Program-made: the position numbers and the translations under genes
Shown: positions 1 through 7,019 of the stretch, piece by piece
How the letters are laid out: each line of letters starts with the position of its first letter
Position numbering within the stretch: position 1 is the stretch's first letter
The notes under the pieces: generated by a model
What the model was told of the DNA's origin: nothing
The model's input: the letters and a program-made list of their open reading frames with translations, nothing else
The model's database searches: none
DNA from: a virus
Reading direction: 5' to 3' (one strand)
IMG/VR virus record: IMGVR_UViG_3300008266_000955
Location: 1-25,199 of that record
DNA: 25,199 nucleotides

Positions 1-41
1 AAAAACTAATAACAATTAATAACAATTTAAAAATCAAAATT

Positions 42-476
42 ATGAATTTAATCCAAGTCGTATCAGTTTCGGAAATTAAAACTGCAAAAAACAATCGTCC
101 TTACAAAGTAGTAGTATTTAAGGAATTAGACAAAACTATCAAATTAAATGGTAGAGAAATTACTGTTAAATCTAATAACAATAACAGAACAAGAAATATC
201 TGGGGTGAAGGTCATACAGAAGATGGTGTATTAATTAAAGCTGATGCTTTGTTTAGCAACATTACTGTAAATGATATCGTTGAAGGTTCTTTTCATACTT
301 TCCAAACAACTCCTTATGCTATTGGTGACAAACAAGTTACTCAATATTCTTGTGTTGTATTTAGTAATGAAGATGCTGTAACTTACGCAAACCGTAATTT
401 GAAGCAAAATGATGCAACTGTTCTAAACTCTGAAGCTGTTAGTTTAGCTCCAGCAGAAACAGAAAGAGCATTTTAA
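42..476 (+). CDS. Putative single-stranded DNA-binding (OB-fold-like) phage protein
   Basis: The 144-residue product has an alternating beta-rich pattern over residues 1-110 (for example IQVVSVSEIKTA and KQVTQYSCVVF). It then has a disordered Ala/Glu-rich tail ending in ERAF. An acidic tail capped by an aromatic residue is the usual layout of phage ssDNA-binding proteins, where the tail recruits replication partners. A second protein in this window (9429-9962) ends similarly in PEAF. The ATG at 42 follows an A/T-rich leader with no clear Shine-Dalgarno, as is normal for Bacteroidota phages. An intrinsic terminator follows directly, so the gene ends its transcript. The SSB role is inferred from layout and tail; no diagnostic motif is visible, and it could be another small beta-barrel replication accessory protein. 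Confidence 0.5.
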   Translation: MNLIQVVSVSEIKTAKNNRPYKVVVFKELDKTIKLNGREITVKSNNNNRTRNIWGEGHTEDGVLIKADALFSNITVNDIVEGSFHTFQTTPYAIGDKQVTQYSCVVFSNEDAVTYANRNLKQNDATVLNSEAVSLAPAETERAF

Positions 477-480
477 TTAT

Positions 481-510
481 AAAAGGGGATTAATTTCCCC
501 TTTTATTTTT
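481..510 (+). terminator. Intrinsic terminator after the SSB-like gene
   Basis: AAAAGGGGA (481-489) is complementary to TTCCCCTTTT (495-504) across a 5-nt loop, and the stem runs into a T-rich tract. It lies 4 nt after the stop codon of the preceding gene. Confidence 0.85.
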
Positions 511-542
511 CTATTTTAAATAACCCTTAAATAAAAAATTAG

Positions 543-851
543 ATGGAAGGCGTAGAAATACAAGCAAAAGATAGTGAAAATCAACTTCTTTGGAAAAAGA
601 AAGATGGTAGCTTAGTAAATATTAGTACATTAAGTGATAGTGAATTAATAGAAGCTAGAAAAATATCAAGTTCTTTAATGAATAAATATTACAATTTTAA
701 AGAAAAAGCTCTTTATCAAGTAAAAAAATGTGCCGATATTTGCGATTTACACACAGAATTGTTGGAACAATTAGATGAAGAACTGATTGTAAGAAAAGAA
801 GTTTATGCTAAAAAAGCAGAATTGCTTATGAAAGCTGAACAAGATATATAA
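543..851 (+). CDS. Hypothetical phage protein, coiled-coil-like
   Basis: The 102-residue product is not a family I recognise. It is strongly charged and predicted helical: from about residue 33 onwards it is rich in Lys, Glu and Leu with heptad-like spacing (ELIEARKISSSL, ELLEQLDEELIVRKEV). It has two nearby cysteines (CADIC, about residues 64-68). No membrane segment or signal peptide is present. It starts 33 nt after a terminator, so it probably begins a new transcript that leads into the radical SAM gene. Function unknown. Confidence 0.7.
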   Translation: MEGVEIQAKDSENQLLWKKKDGSLVNISTLSDSELIEARKISSSLMNKYYNFKEKALYQVKKCADICDLHTELLEQLDEELIVRKEVYAKKAELLMKAEQDI

Positions 852-898
852 TATTTATCAGATACTCGAAAGAGTGGCAATTAGAGAACTCATTAAAA

Positions 899-979
899 AT
901 GTGTTGGTTGCGAGAAAACAGAATATCGCTCGAAATTGCTTCTGCTGATTTTAAATTAAATGAAAATGAAAAAGATTAA
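899..979 (+). CDS. Possible micro-ORF (26 aa) upstream of the radical SAM gene
   Basis: An ATG at 899 opens 26 codons ending at TAA 977-979, overlapping the start of the next gene. The same frame is open back to 839, and its codon usage resembles real genes here (RYSKEWQLENSLKMCWLREN). The true product might therefore be about 44 residues with a non-canonical start. No Shine-Dalgarno is seen and nothing is recognisable, so this may be a decayed gene. Confidence 0.25.
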   Translation: MCWLRENRISLEIASADFKLNENEKD

Positions 980-1367
980 TAGAAAATCAATGCTTATTAG
1001 AGAAAGTAATAGAAGTACTGACTTTATATCACCTAGCTTTGGTCACGGCTGTTTATTCAACTGTACTTACTGTGTAACTCCAGATACACTAATAACTACT
1101 CCATTTGGTCTAAAAATGGCTGAAAAAATTCAGGAAGGAGATTCAATAATTTCTTTTTCCCTGGATACCTTGCAACCTGAAATAGATTTAGTGACTGCAA
1201 TTGGTGAACGGGATACTGATGAACTTTATGTAATTGAAGTAGATGAACAAAATGTGACTGTAACTGGAGAGCATCCTTTTTATACAAAAAATAGAGGGTG
1301 GGTAAAAGCAGAACATCTAACTGAAGATGATGAATTACTTTGTGATATTCATGATTTAATCCAATAA
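960..1367 (+). CDS. Radical SAM (spore photoproduct lyase-like) N-extein fused to N-terminal split intein
   Basis: Residues 1-37 are the start of a radical SAM enzyme, reaching the first two cysteines of the CxxxCxxC iron-sulfur motif (GCLFNCTY, C31 and C35). Residues 38-135 are an N-terminal intein half. It starts with Cys38 (CVTPDTLI, block A), contains the block B TxxH signature (TGEHPFYT) and ends in a Hint-type tail before TAA. The enzyme half continues in the separate gene at 1916-2782, so active protein requires two translated fragments to associate and splice in trans. The start at 960 is followed by a second in-frame ATG at 966. The SPL assignment comes mainly from the C-terminal half; the split-intein reading is supported by both halves. 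Confidence 0.88.
   Translation: MKMKKINRKSMLIRESNRSTDFISPSFGHGCLFNCTYCVTPDTLITTPFGLKMAEKIQEGDSIISFSLDTLQPEIDLVTAIGERDTDELYVIEVDEQNVTVTGEHPFYTKNRGWVKAEHLTEDDELLCDIHDLIQ
1071..1364 (+). mobile_element. N-terminal half of a naturally split intein
   Basis: This codes for 98 residues beginning with the nucleophilic Cys (TGT 1071-1073). Block A CVTPDTLITTPFG and block B TGEHPFYTKNRGW are clear, followed by EHLTEDDELL, typical of the Hint fold. It is inserted after the second cysteine pair member of the radical SAM cluster motif. A stop codon ends it before any endonuclease domain; the endonuclease is a separate antisense gene. Confidence 0.88.
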
Positions 1368-1926
1368 TGTTGTTTTTATCGTAAACATCTATATTAGCTA
1401 TTTTACAAAACCATCTAGGTATAATATGATGATAATCTATATTATTTTCTATACCTGTAAGAGAACATTTGGTAATATTTAAATCTTTTTTTAATTTATA
1501 CCAATTATTAGTTTGATATTCTGTAGAAATAGCATTACCATGAAGATAATTAGGATTACCAATACCTTTATATTTTTCAGATATTAATTTACCTTGATTT
1601 TTTTTACCAAAACCTTGTATAGTACAATCTTTACAATATCCAGCTCTAGCTTTAGATTTTGGAGATTGTTCACCACAATGTTTACAAATTACCCATTTAG
1701 TGTGTATAGAAGGTATAGTTTTATCTATAATAAAAAGAGTACCTTCAAATTTTTTCATAGTTCTAAAGTCTTTTTTATAAAAAGAACCAGCTTCTTGAAA
1801 AGTACGAAATACAGGTTTAGAAGCTAAATTAAACATATCAGTATAAATTTTTTCACAAATATTATTGCAATAGGTTGTATACTTTTTTGTAATTTTACCA
1901 CAACATAAACAATTTATGGAACTCAT
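1096..1926 (-). CDS. HNH homing endonuclease encoded antisense between intein halves
   Basis: The 276-residue open frame starts at ATG 1926-1924. Near the N-terminus there are paired cysteine clusters (CLCCG..YCNNIC, then CKHCG..YCKDC) that look like small zinc fingers. The HNH core follows: CSLTG, YHHIIPRWFC, then NNIIGLNHEYHKVIHH, supplying the His-His, Asn and His ligands. The start overlaps the C-intein start by 11 nt. The last HNH helix and everything after it is antisense to the N-intein; the frame stays open to 1096, but the final 75 residues (Leu/His/Gln-rich) may simply be read-through. HNH enzymes nick or cut DNA at homing sites; here it would mobilise the split-intein locus. The HNH call is firm, the true C-terminus uncertain. 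Confidence 0.8.
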   Translation of the reverse strand: MSSINCLCCGKITKKYTTYCNNICEKIYTDMFNLASKPVFRTFQEAGSFYKKDFRTMKKFEGTLFIIDKTIPSIHTKWVICKHCGEQSPKSKARAGYCKDCTIQGFGKKNQGKLISEKYKGIGNPNYLHGNAISTEYQTNNWYKLKKDLNITKCSLTGIENNIDYHHIIPRWFCKIANIDVYDKNNIIGLNHEYHKVIHHLQLDVLLLPTLYFLYKKDALQLQSHFVHLLQLHKVHQYPVHQLQSLNLFQVARYPGKKKLLNLLPEFFQPFLDQME

Positions 1927-2035
1927 ATATAAAAAAATTAAAAGTATTACAAAGATACAACAAAAAACTAAGGTTGTTAACTTTTCTGTAAAAACTAATG
2001 AAAATTACTTTGCTAATGGAATACTGACTCATAAT
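1916..2035 (+). mobile_element. C-terminal half of the split intein
   Basis: Forty residues from the ATG to the terminal HN dipeptide. The penultimate His, terminal Asn and following Cys are the canonical residues for Asn cyclisation and C-terminal cleavage. The size is in the range of naturally split C-inteins (about 35-45 residues). Confidence 0.87.
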
Positions 2036-2782
2036 TGTTACATGAAACGTCATAAACCTCAAGGATTAGATATTGCTAAAAATACAGGAGATATTTTAAC
2101 AGCTATTAATAATCATTCAATGTTTACTATTGTAGACAAACCTAATCAAACTCATAGCTCATTGATAACGTATGATATAAGTTGTAATGAGGATTTTGCT
2201 TTACATTTAAAATATCATAATTGGAAATATATTTTTGACTTTTTTAAAGATAGTCCTAAAGCTATGGGTTCGTTTGCAACTAAATATGTAAATGTAAATT
2301 TATTAAATTATAATCCTGAAAATAAAATAAGAATTAGATTTAGTTTAATGCCACAAAAATATTCTGATTTGTTAGAACCTAATACATCTAAAATAATTGA
2401 TAGAATTAAAGCTATTGATGCATTTATAGATTCAGGTTATGATGTTCATATTAATTTTTCTCCTGTAATTGTAACTGATAATTGGTTAGAAGAATACAAA
2501 GATTTATTTCAAATGGTTAATGATTATGTAGATTACAAAGATATAGTTAAAAGTGAAGTTATATTTCTTACTCATAATAAAAATAAACATATTGATAATT
2601 TAAATAACAATGTAAAAGGTGAAGATTTGTTATGGAATCCTGAAATACAAGAAAATAAAACTTCTCAATATGGTGGTATAAATATACGTTACAAACATAA
2701 TCTAAAGTACCAATACATTGAAGAATTTAAAAAGATTCATAATGAAATAATTCCTTGGAATATAATAAGATATATATTTTAA
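1916..2782 (+). CDS. C-terminal split intein fused to radical SAM (spore photoproduct lyase-like) C-extein
   Basis: Residues 1-40 are a C-intein (block F-like KVVNFSVKTNENYF, ending GILTHN) with Cys41 as the +1 nucleophile. Cys41 is also the third cysteine of the radical SAM CxxxCxxC motif (CYMKRHKPQG). The remaining ~247 residues match the spore photoproduct lyase/COG1533 pattern: TK at FATKYVN, IRFSLMP, LEPNTSKIIDRIKAID, then GYDVHINFSPVI. After splicing the enzyme would be about 285 residues. SPL-type enzymes use S-adenosylmethionine and a [4Fe-4S] cluster to reverse thymine photoproducts; the phage substrate is unknown. The ATG at 1916 lies inside the antisense HNH start region. Confidence 0.87.
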   Translation: MELIYKKIKSITKIQQKTKVVNFSVKTNENYFANGILTHNCYMKRHKPQGLDIAKNTGDILTAINNHSMFTIVDKPNQTHSSLITYDISCNEDFALHLKYHNWKYIFDFFKDSPKAMGSFATKYVNVNLLNYNPENKIRIRFSLMPQKYSDLLEPNTSKIIDRIKAIDAFIDSGYDVHINFSPVIVTDNWLEEYKDLFQMVNDYVDYKDIVKSEVIFLTHNKNKHIDNLNNNVKGEDLLWNPEIQENKTSQYGGINIRYKHNLKYQYIEEFKKIHNEIIPWNIIRYIF

Positions 2783-2931
2783 AACATTTAAAAAAGTACC
2801 ACGATGCTTCCCATAAGAACAGCTCACTTTGCTGTGGTCTTACCTCCACGTAAACGAATAGCCCAAGGCATAAGTTATGGTGGATTACCAAACCTCTCCT
2901 TAATGGACGCATTAAGTGAAGTTTGGGAAAT

Positions 2932-2999
2932 AGTCAGGTGGCGTAAGGTAACGCCCCATCATAGTAGATGGGAGATGCAGCTCAGACCTGTCCTGACTA
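2932..2999 (+). ncRNA. tRNA-like module 1 (degenerate)
   Basis: A 7-bp acceptor-like stem AGTCAGG/CCTGACT (2932-2938 with 2992-2998) encloses a D-arm-like GCG TAAGGTAA CGC. Next comes a 6-bp hairpin at the anticodon position (2955-2960 with 2967-2972) and a weak 4-bp T-arm whose loop lacks the TTCRA consensus. The anticodon loop has the wrong size, so this is probably not a working tRNA. It may be a tRNA relic or a domain of the surrounding structured RNA. Confidence 0.4.
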
Positions 3000-3055
3000 C
3001 AATCTGGAATCATAACGGTCGGGCGGTTATGACGAATGGAGGGTAGCCCGAACAT

Positions 3056-3179
3056 AGTCAGGTGGCGGAATGGTAGACGCTAAGTAAATGGGGCGAGAAG
3101 AAGTTGCTGGTAAAACCGATAAAATACATTCCCAAGTTTTGCAACACTATTCATACAGGTTCGAATCCTGTCCTGACAA
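3056..3179 (+). tRNA. tRNA-Leu-like gene with an expanded anticodon region, or tRNA-like RNA domain
   Basis: The 5' part GTCAGGTGGCGGAATGG followed by TAGACGC closely matches the 5' third of bacterial tRNA-Leu. The 3' part has a canonical T-arm (ACAGG TTCGAAT CCTGT, 3155-3171) and CCTGAC pairing with GTCAGG. Between D-arm and T-arm lie about 73 nt instead of the roughly 30 expected, with GTTGC/GCAAC and AAATGGG/CCCA..TTT pairings but no clean 7-nt anticodon loop, so no anticodon can be read. No CCA is encoded. It may hold an insertion or be a tRNA-derived domain of the larger RNA. Confidence in tRNA ancestry is good; in function, low. Confidence 0.45.
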
Positions 3180-3400
3180 CTAAGCTTTCTGTATGGTGTG
3201 TAGAGAGATTCTACAACTCAAAGTCTTGTAAATTTGGCATGAAACAGTAAGAAAGCACTTTCCATTAGTGATGATACGTAAACATAAAATGTTAAGTAAC
3301 TCTTGTAGCAAAAGACGTTATTATGGAGTGGTCACAGAAGGACTGTTGGAAAGTCATTATTGGTCTACGTAATTAGACTTTAAGGGTAAAATGTGTGTGT

Positions 3401-3431
3401 AAACTCTAGGTATTACGGCCTAGAGTTTTTT
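3401..3431 (+). terminator. Strong intrinsic terminator ending the structured RNA region
   Basis: AAACTCTAGG (3401-3410) pairs with CCTAGAGTTT (3419-3428) over an 8-nt loop, followed by a run of six T. It sits 14 nt upstream of the polymerase ATG and would separate the RNA transcript from the replication operon. Confidence 0.85.
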
Positions 3432-3444
3432 AAATTTAAAAATT

Positions 3445-5310
3445 ATGAAAAGAACATGGGTATATGATTTAGAAGTATTTAAAGAAATATTTACTGCGAC
3501 ATTTATTGATAAAGATAGTGACGAAACAAAAGTTTTTGTTATTACTAAAGATAAAGATGATAGAAAAGAATTTTTTAACTTTTTATCAAATGAAGTTAAA
3601 GCTTTGATTGGTTATAATAATTTACATTACGATAGTCAGATAATAGAATATTTCTTAAAAAATAAAAATGCTACAACTGAACAATTAAGAGATTATTCAG
3701 ATTTAATTATTACTTCTGAAAATAGAAAACCTGATTATCCTGAATGGAAATTAACTATAAATCAATTAGATTTATTTAAAGCATTAAGTTTAAGTACATC
3801 TGCTAAACGTACAGGTTTAAAATGGTGTGAATTTATGTTAGATTTTCCTAATATAGAAGAAATACCTGATACATTAGATTTAGAATCAGTTTTATATTAC
3901 AATCTAAATGACGTTCAAGCAACTAAATTTCTTTACAAAACTTATTATCATGAAATAGAATTAAGAAAAACTTTAACCGAATCTGAAAAAGTAAATTTAA
4001 TGAATTGTACTGAACCAGATATGGCTAAAAAATTATTTTTAAGATATTTATCTGATGAAACTGGAATACCAGAAAATGAGTTAAAAGCTTTAAGAACTAA
4101 AAGAGATATTATAAATGTAAAAGATATAATATTTCCATATGTTAAGTTTGAAACAGAAACTTTTAATTTAGTTTTAAATGAGTTTAATAAACTTAAAATA
4201 AAACCTGATGAAAAGTTTACTTTTACATTACCTTATCAAGGAATAGAAATAGATTATGGTTTAGGTGGTTTGCATGCTGCTCCTAAAAATAATATTGTTG
4301 TAACTACTCAAACTCATACAATTAAAACTGTAGATGCAACAAGTTATTATCCTCATTTAGATTTTCAAAATGATTTATGTCCTGCTCATTTACCTAAAGA
4401 TGCATTTTTAAAATTATATAAAGGTTTTTATCTTAAAAGAAAAGAAATACCAAAATCTAATCCTAAAAACTATATATTAAAAATTATCTTAAATGCTAGT
4501 TATGGTTTAATGAATGATGAATATAGTTTTCTTCAAGACCCTTTAGTAGGTTTAACTATATGTATTAATGGTCAATTACTTTTATCAATGCTAGTAGAAA
4601 AAGTTACAACTGAAATATCTGGTAGTAAATTAATTATGATTAATACAGATGGTTGTGAGTTTTTAATACCTAATGAAGATATAGATAAATATATGTCTAT
4701 ATGTAAATGGTGGGAAGATTTGACAACTATACCTTTAGAACATGATACTTATAGTAAAATGATTATTCGAGATGTAAATAATTATATTTCTATTTACACT
4801 AATGGTAAAACTAAATGTAAAGGTATGTTTGAATTTGAAAACATTCCTCTTCATAAAAATAAATCGTATTCTATTATACCTTTAGCTATATATAATTATT
4901 TTGTAAAAGGTATAGCTATTGAAGATACTATACGTAATCATAAAAATATATATAGTTTCTGTGCTGGAGTTAAAGCAAGTAGTTCACCTGAAAAAGGTAA
5001 ATCTAAATTTGTTCTTTATCAAGTAATTGATGGTAAGTTAGAAAGAAAAAAATTATCTAAAATAGTTAGATATTTTGTTTCTAAAAGAGGAGGTTATCTT
5101 ATTAAAGAATATGCAGATAATACTACTGCTCAAGTAGAAGCTCCTGTTATGAAAGGAAATAAGTTAATTAAAGAATGGAAAGTTACTTATTTTAATAATT
5201 ATTATGAGTTACCGATAGAAGAATATAATATTGATTATAGTTATTATACAAGTAAAGCTAGAGAAATTATAAACAATATAGAAAATATACAACAATTAAA
5301 GTTATTATAA
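3445..5310 (+). CDS. Compact family B DNA polymerase with 3'-5' exonuclease
   Basis: The 621-residue protein shows the full motif series of family B polymerases. Exo I is YDLEVF (D8, E10), Exo II YNNLHYD (D63) and Exo III YNLNDVQ (Y152, D156). A GGLH segment precedes motif A VDATSYYPH (D297). Motif B is KIILNASYG (K346, N350, Y353), and motif C is INTDGCEF (D402). It would replicate phage DNA with proofreading. It is short for a family B enzyme, with a reduced palm-fingers spacing between motifs A and B. Motif C reads NTD rather than the usual DTD, a variant to note; the second Asp is kept. It is the first gene after a terminator and is followed, one base later, by the SF2 helicase, so these are likely co-transcribed. 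Confidence 0.93.
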   Translation: MKRTWVYDLEVFKEIFTATFIDKDSDETKVFVITKDKDDRKEFFNFLSNEVKALIGYNNLHYDSQIIEYFLKNKNATTEQLRDYSDLIITSENRKPDYPEWKLTINQLDLFKALSLSTSAKRTGLKWCEFMLDFPNIEEIPDTLDLESVLYYNLNDVQATKFLYKTYYHEIELRKTLTESEKVNLMNCTEPDMAKKLFLRYLSDETGIPENELKALRTKRDIINVKDIIFPYVKFETETFNLVLNEFNKLKIKPDEKFTFTLPYQGIEIDYGLGGLHAAPKNNIVVTTQTHTIKTVDATSYYPHLDFQNDLCPAHLPKDAFLKLYKGFYLKRKEIPKSNPKNYILKIILNASYGLMNDEYSFLQDPLVGLTICINGQLLLSMLVEKVTTEISGSKLIMINTDGCEFLIPNEDIDKYMSICKWWEDLTTIPLEHDTYSKMIIRDVNNYISIYTNGKTKCKGMFEFENIPLHKNKSYSIIPLAIYNYFVKGIAIEDTIRNHKNIYSFCAGVKASSSPEKGKSKFVLYQVIDGKLERKKLSKIVRYFVSKRGGYLIKEYADNTTAQVEAPVMKGNKLIKEWKVTYFNNYYELPIEEYNIDYSYYTSKAREIINNIENIQQLKLL

Positions 5311-5311
5311 A

Positions 5312-6526
5312 ATGGATAGAAATAAAAGGCAAGAAGAAATAATAAATAATTGGATTCAACATAAAGCTATGGGTTTTGTCGAAGCATTCACAGGTTTTGG
5401 TAAAACAAGATTAGCTATTCTTGCTATACAAGAATGCAATAGACGTGATGCAAATAGAGTAACTCATGTAATAGTACCGACAACAACTTTAAAAAATAGC
5501 TGGACAAAATCTAAAAAAGGTTTTATTGATACATTTAAACTTAAAAACGTAGAAGTATTTGTCATTAATACATATATAAAATTTGACAGAAGTTGTGATT
5601 TGTTAATTTGTGACGAGGTTCATAGAATGACAAATGATAACGCTTTACATTTTACTAAAGTAATTAATGAAACTAGATATAACTGGTTTTTAGGTTTATC
5701 TGCAACATTAGAAGCAAATCATATAGCTTTTCTTAATAGAAAGAATATAGTATCTGTAGGTAAAGTTACTGCTCAAGAATGTAAAGAAAATGGTTGGGTT
5801 GCTGATTTTATTACAATTAATTTTGGAGTAGAGTTAGATGATGTAGATAGAAATCATTACGATACATTACATAAATCTTTTAACAAATATTTTGCTACTT
5901 TTGGTCATGACTTTGACAAAGCTATGTCTTGTTTGACTAATAAAAATATTAGAGAAGCTCATGCAAGAGAGTTTAATATACCTGTTGAAAGAGTTATGAT
6001 ATCTGCTTTAGAATGGAATCGTAATATGAGAGAACGTAAAAATTTTCTTTATCATGCTCATTCTAAAATGACTGTAGCTAAAGAGTTAACTAAACTTGAC
6101 AAACATATGATTTGTTTTAGCGAGTCTGTAGATTTTACTCAACAATTATGTGATGAAATAGGTGAAAAAGCAGTAAGTTATCATTCTAAAAATGGAGTTA
6201 AAGCTAATAGAGAAGCTTTACGTAAATTTATGGATAAGAGAACTAAAGTTAATTGTATATGTACTGCTAAATCTATGGATGAGGGTTTTGATGCTCCTGA
6301 TGCTGATATGGCTATTATTTGTTCAAGAACAAGTAAACGTATTCAAAATGGTCAAAGGTCTGGTAGAATTTGTAGAGCTAAAGAAGGTAAAAAAGCATAT
6401 GTAATTAATTTATATGTTAAAAATTCTCAAGATGAAGTTTGGTTACGTAAAGCAAGTAAAGGAACTCAATGTTTATGGTTAGACGATTTAGAACAATTAA
6501 AACAATTAGTAAATGACAGTAGATGA
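5312..6526 (+). CDS. SF2 (DEVH-box) DNA helicase
   Basis: The 404-residue protein carries classical superfamily 2 motifs. These are a Q-like N-terminus (RNKRQEEII), motif I AFTGFGKTR (25-33), motif II CDEVHRM (100-106), motif III GLSATLE (128-134), a motif IV-like HMICFSESVDFT, motif V SMDEGFDAPDAD and motif VI QNGQRSGRICR. This is an ATP-driven DNA translocase/helicase of the type found beside phage polymerases; it may unwind origins or remodel forks. It starts one base after the polymerase stop (TAA A ATG), and its own TGA overlaps the next gene by 14 nt, indicating translational coupling. Confidence 0.92.
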   Translation: MDRNKRQEEIINNWIQHKAMGFVEAFTGFGKTRLAILAIQECNRRDANRVTHVIVPTTTLKNSWTKSKKGFIDTFKLKNVEVFVINTYIKFDRSCDLLICDEVHRMTNDNALHFTKVINETRYNWFLGLSATLEANHIAFLNRKNIVSVGKVTAQECKENGWVADFITINFGVELDDVDRNHYDTLHKSFNKYFATFGHDFDKAMSCLTNKNIREAHAREFNIPVERVMISALEWNRNMRERKNFLYHAHSKMTVAKELTKLDKHMICFSESVDFTQQLCDEIGEKAVSYHSKNGVKANREALRKFMDKRTKVNCICTAKSMDEGFDAPDADMAIICSRTSKRIQNGQRSGRICRAKEGKKAYVINLYVKNSQDEVWLRKASKGTQCLWLDDLEQLKQLVNDSR

Positions 6527-7019
6527 AGAACTTAAAAAATTATATGATTTATCAGATTTAATTAATTTGCGTATAAACTTTTTAACTAAAAATGATATAG
6601 AATTTTTAAATAAAAATCGTTCATATTTTAACAAGCATATTGCTGAGTTTATTATTGATTTTATTACTGATGCTGAAAATATAAATAAAAAATTATTGAT
6701 TTCTTCTTCTAGAAAACAAGAAATAGTTGCAGCTAGAATGCTTTGTCAATATTTTATAAAAATGTATACTAGTTTTACATTAAAGCAAATAGGTGAAATT
6801 TTTGGAAATCGTCAATATTCAACAATAATACATGCTGTTAAAACAGTAAATAACGGATTAGAAACTAACCGTAATGATTTTAATAATTTTAACTTATATG
6901 ACGAAAGAATCAGAAATTACCGAAATACTGTTGTTGCTAAAGCAAAACTTATCTCCGCAAAATCTTGTGAAGAAGTTTTCAGCGGAGAATATATCGACAG
7001 CCTTATGGATTATGAATAA
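6513..7019 (+). CDS. Stand-alone DnaA domain IV-like DNA-binding protein
   Basis: Residues 66-115 of this 168-residue protein match the C-terminal duplex-binding domain of DnaA. A basic helix (SSSRKQEIVAARMLCQYF) is followed by the helix-turn-helix FTLKQIGEIFGNR and the signature helix QYSTIIHAVKTV, corresponding to the DHTT(V)xHA motif of DnaA. The AAA+ ATPase domain is absent, so it can bind DnaA-box-like DNA but not hydrolyse ATP. The N-terminal ~60 residues are helical and unassigned. Placed between helicase genes and coupled to the upstream one, it probably recognises the phage origin or helps load the helicase; it could instead titrate or mimic host DnaA. The family call is firm, the role inferred. 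Confidence 0.85.
   Translation: MTVDEELKKLYDLSDLINLRINFLTKNDIEFLNKNRSYFNKHIAEFIIDFITDAENINKKLLISSSRKQEIVAARMLCQYFIKMYTSFTLKQIGEIFGNRQYSTIIHAVKTVNNGLETNRNDFNNFNLYDERIRNYRNTVVAKAKLISAKSCEEVFSGEYIDSLMDYE

Larger units (their letters stand above)
2795..3431 (+). ncRNA. Candidate large structured non-coding RNA (contains tRNA-like modules)
   Basis: This 640-nt gene-free stretch is richer in G/C than its neighbours and packed with helices I can pair by eye. They are: a hairpin at 2814-2842; TCCAC 2845-2849 with GTGGA 2880-2884; a nested stem CCAAAC/GTTTGG (2888-2893, 2921-2926) enclosing CTTAATG/CATTAAG; TCATAAC/GTTATGA (3010-3016, 3026-3032); GCTTTCT/AGAAAGC (3184-3190, 3250-3256); ACTTTCCA/TGGAAAGT (3257-3264, 3347-3354); and GTCTA/TAGAC (3363-3367, 3374-3378). 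It ends at an intrinsic terminator. Large ornate RNAs such as GOLLD and ROOL occur in phages near tRNAs and are the obvious families to test; I cannot assign it. It could also be a run of degenerate tRNA genes. The 5' boundary is approximate. Confidence 0.55.

Noticed and set aside
1594-1827. Plus-strand ORF rich in Phe/Ser between the intein halves
   Set aside because: It is the exact antisense shadow of the HNH endonuclease gene.
2804-3046. 80-codon ORF in the region before the polymerase
   Set aside because: Codon use, Arg/Trp-rich composition and overlap with several strong RNA helices mark it as an accidental ORF within the structured RNA; the opposite-strand ORF 2727-2912 is rejected for the same reason.
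3184-3257. A third tRNA (74 nt, perfect 7-bp acceptor-like stem)
   Set aside because: The 17 nt before the 3' strand do not form a T-arm and there is no TTCRA loop, so it is treated as a helix domain of the structured RNA.
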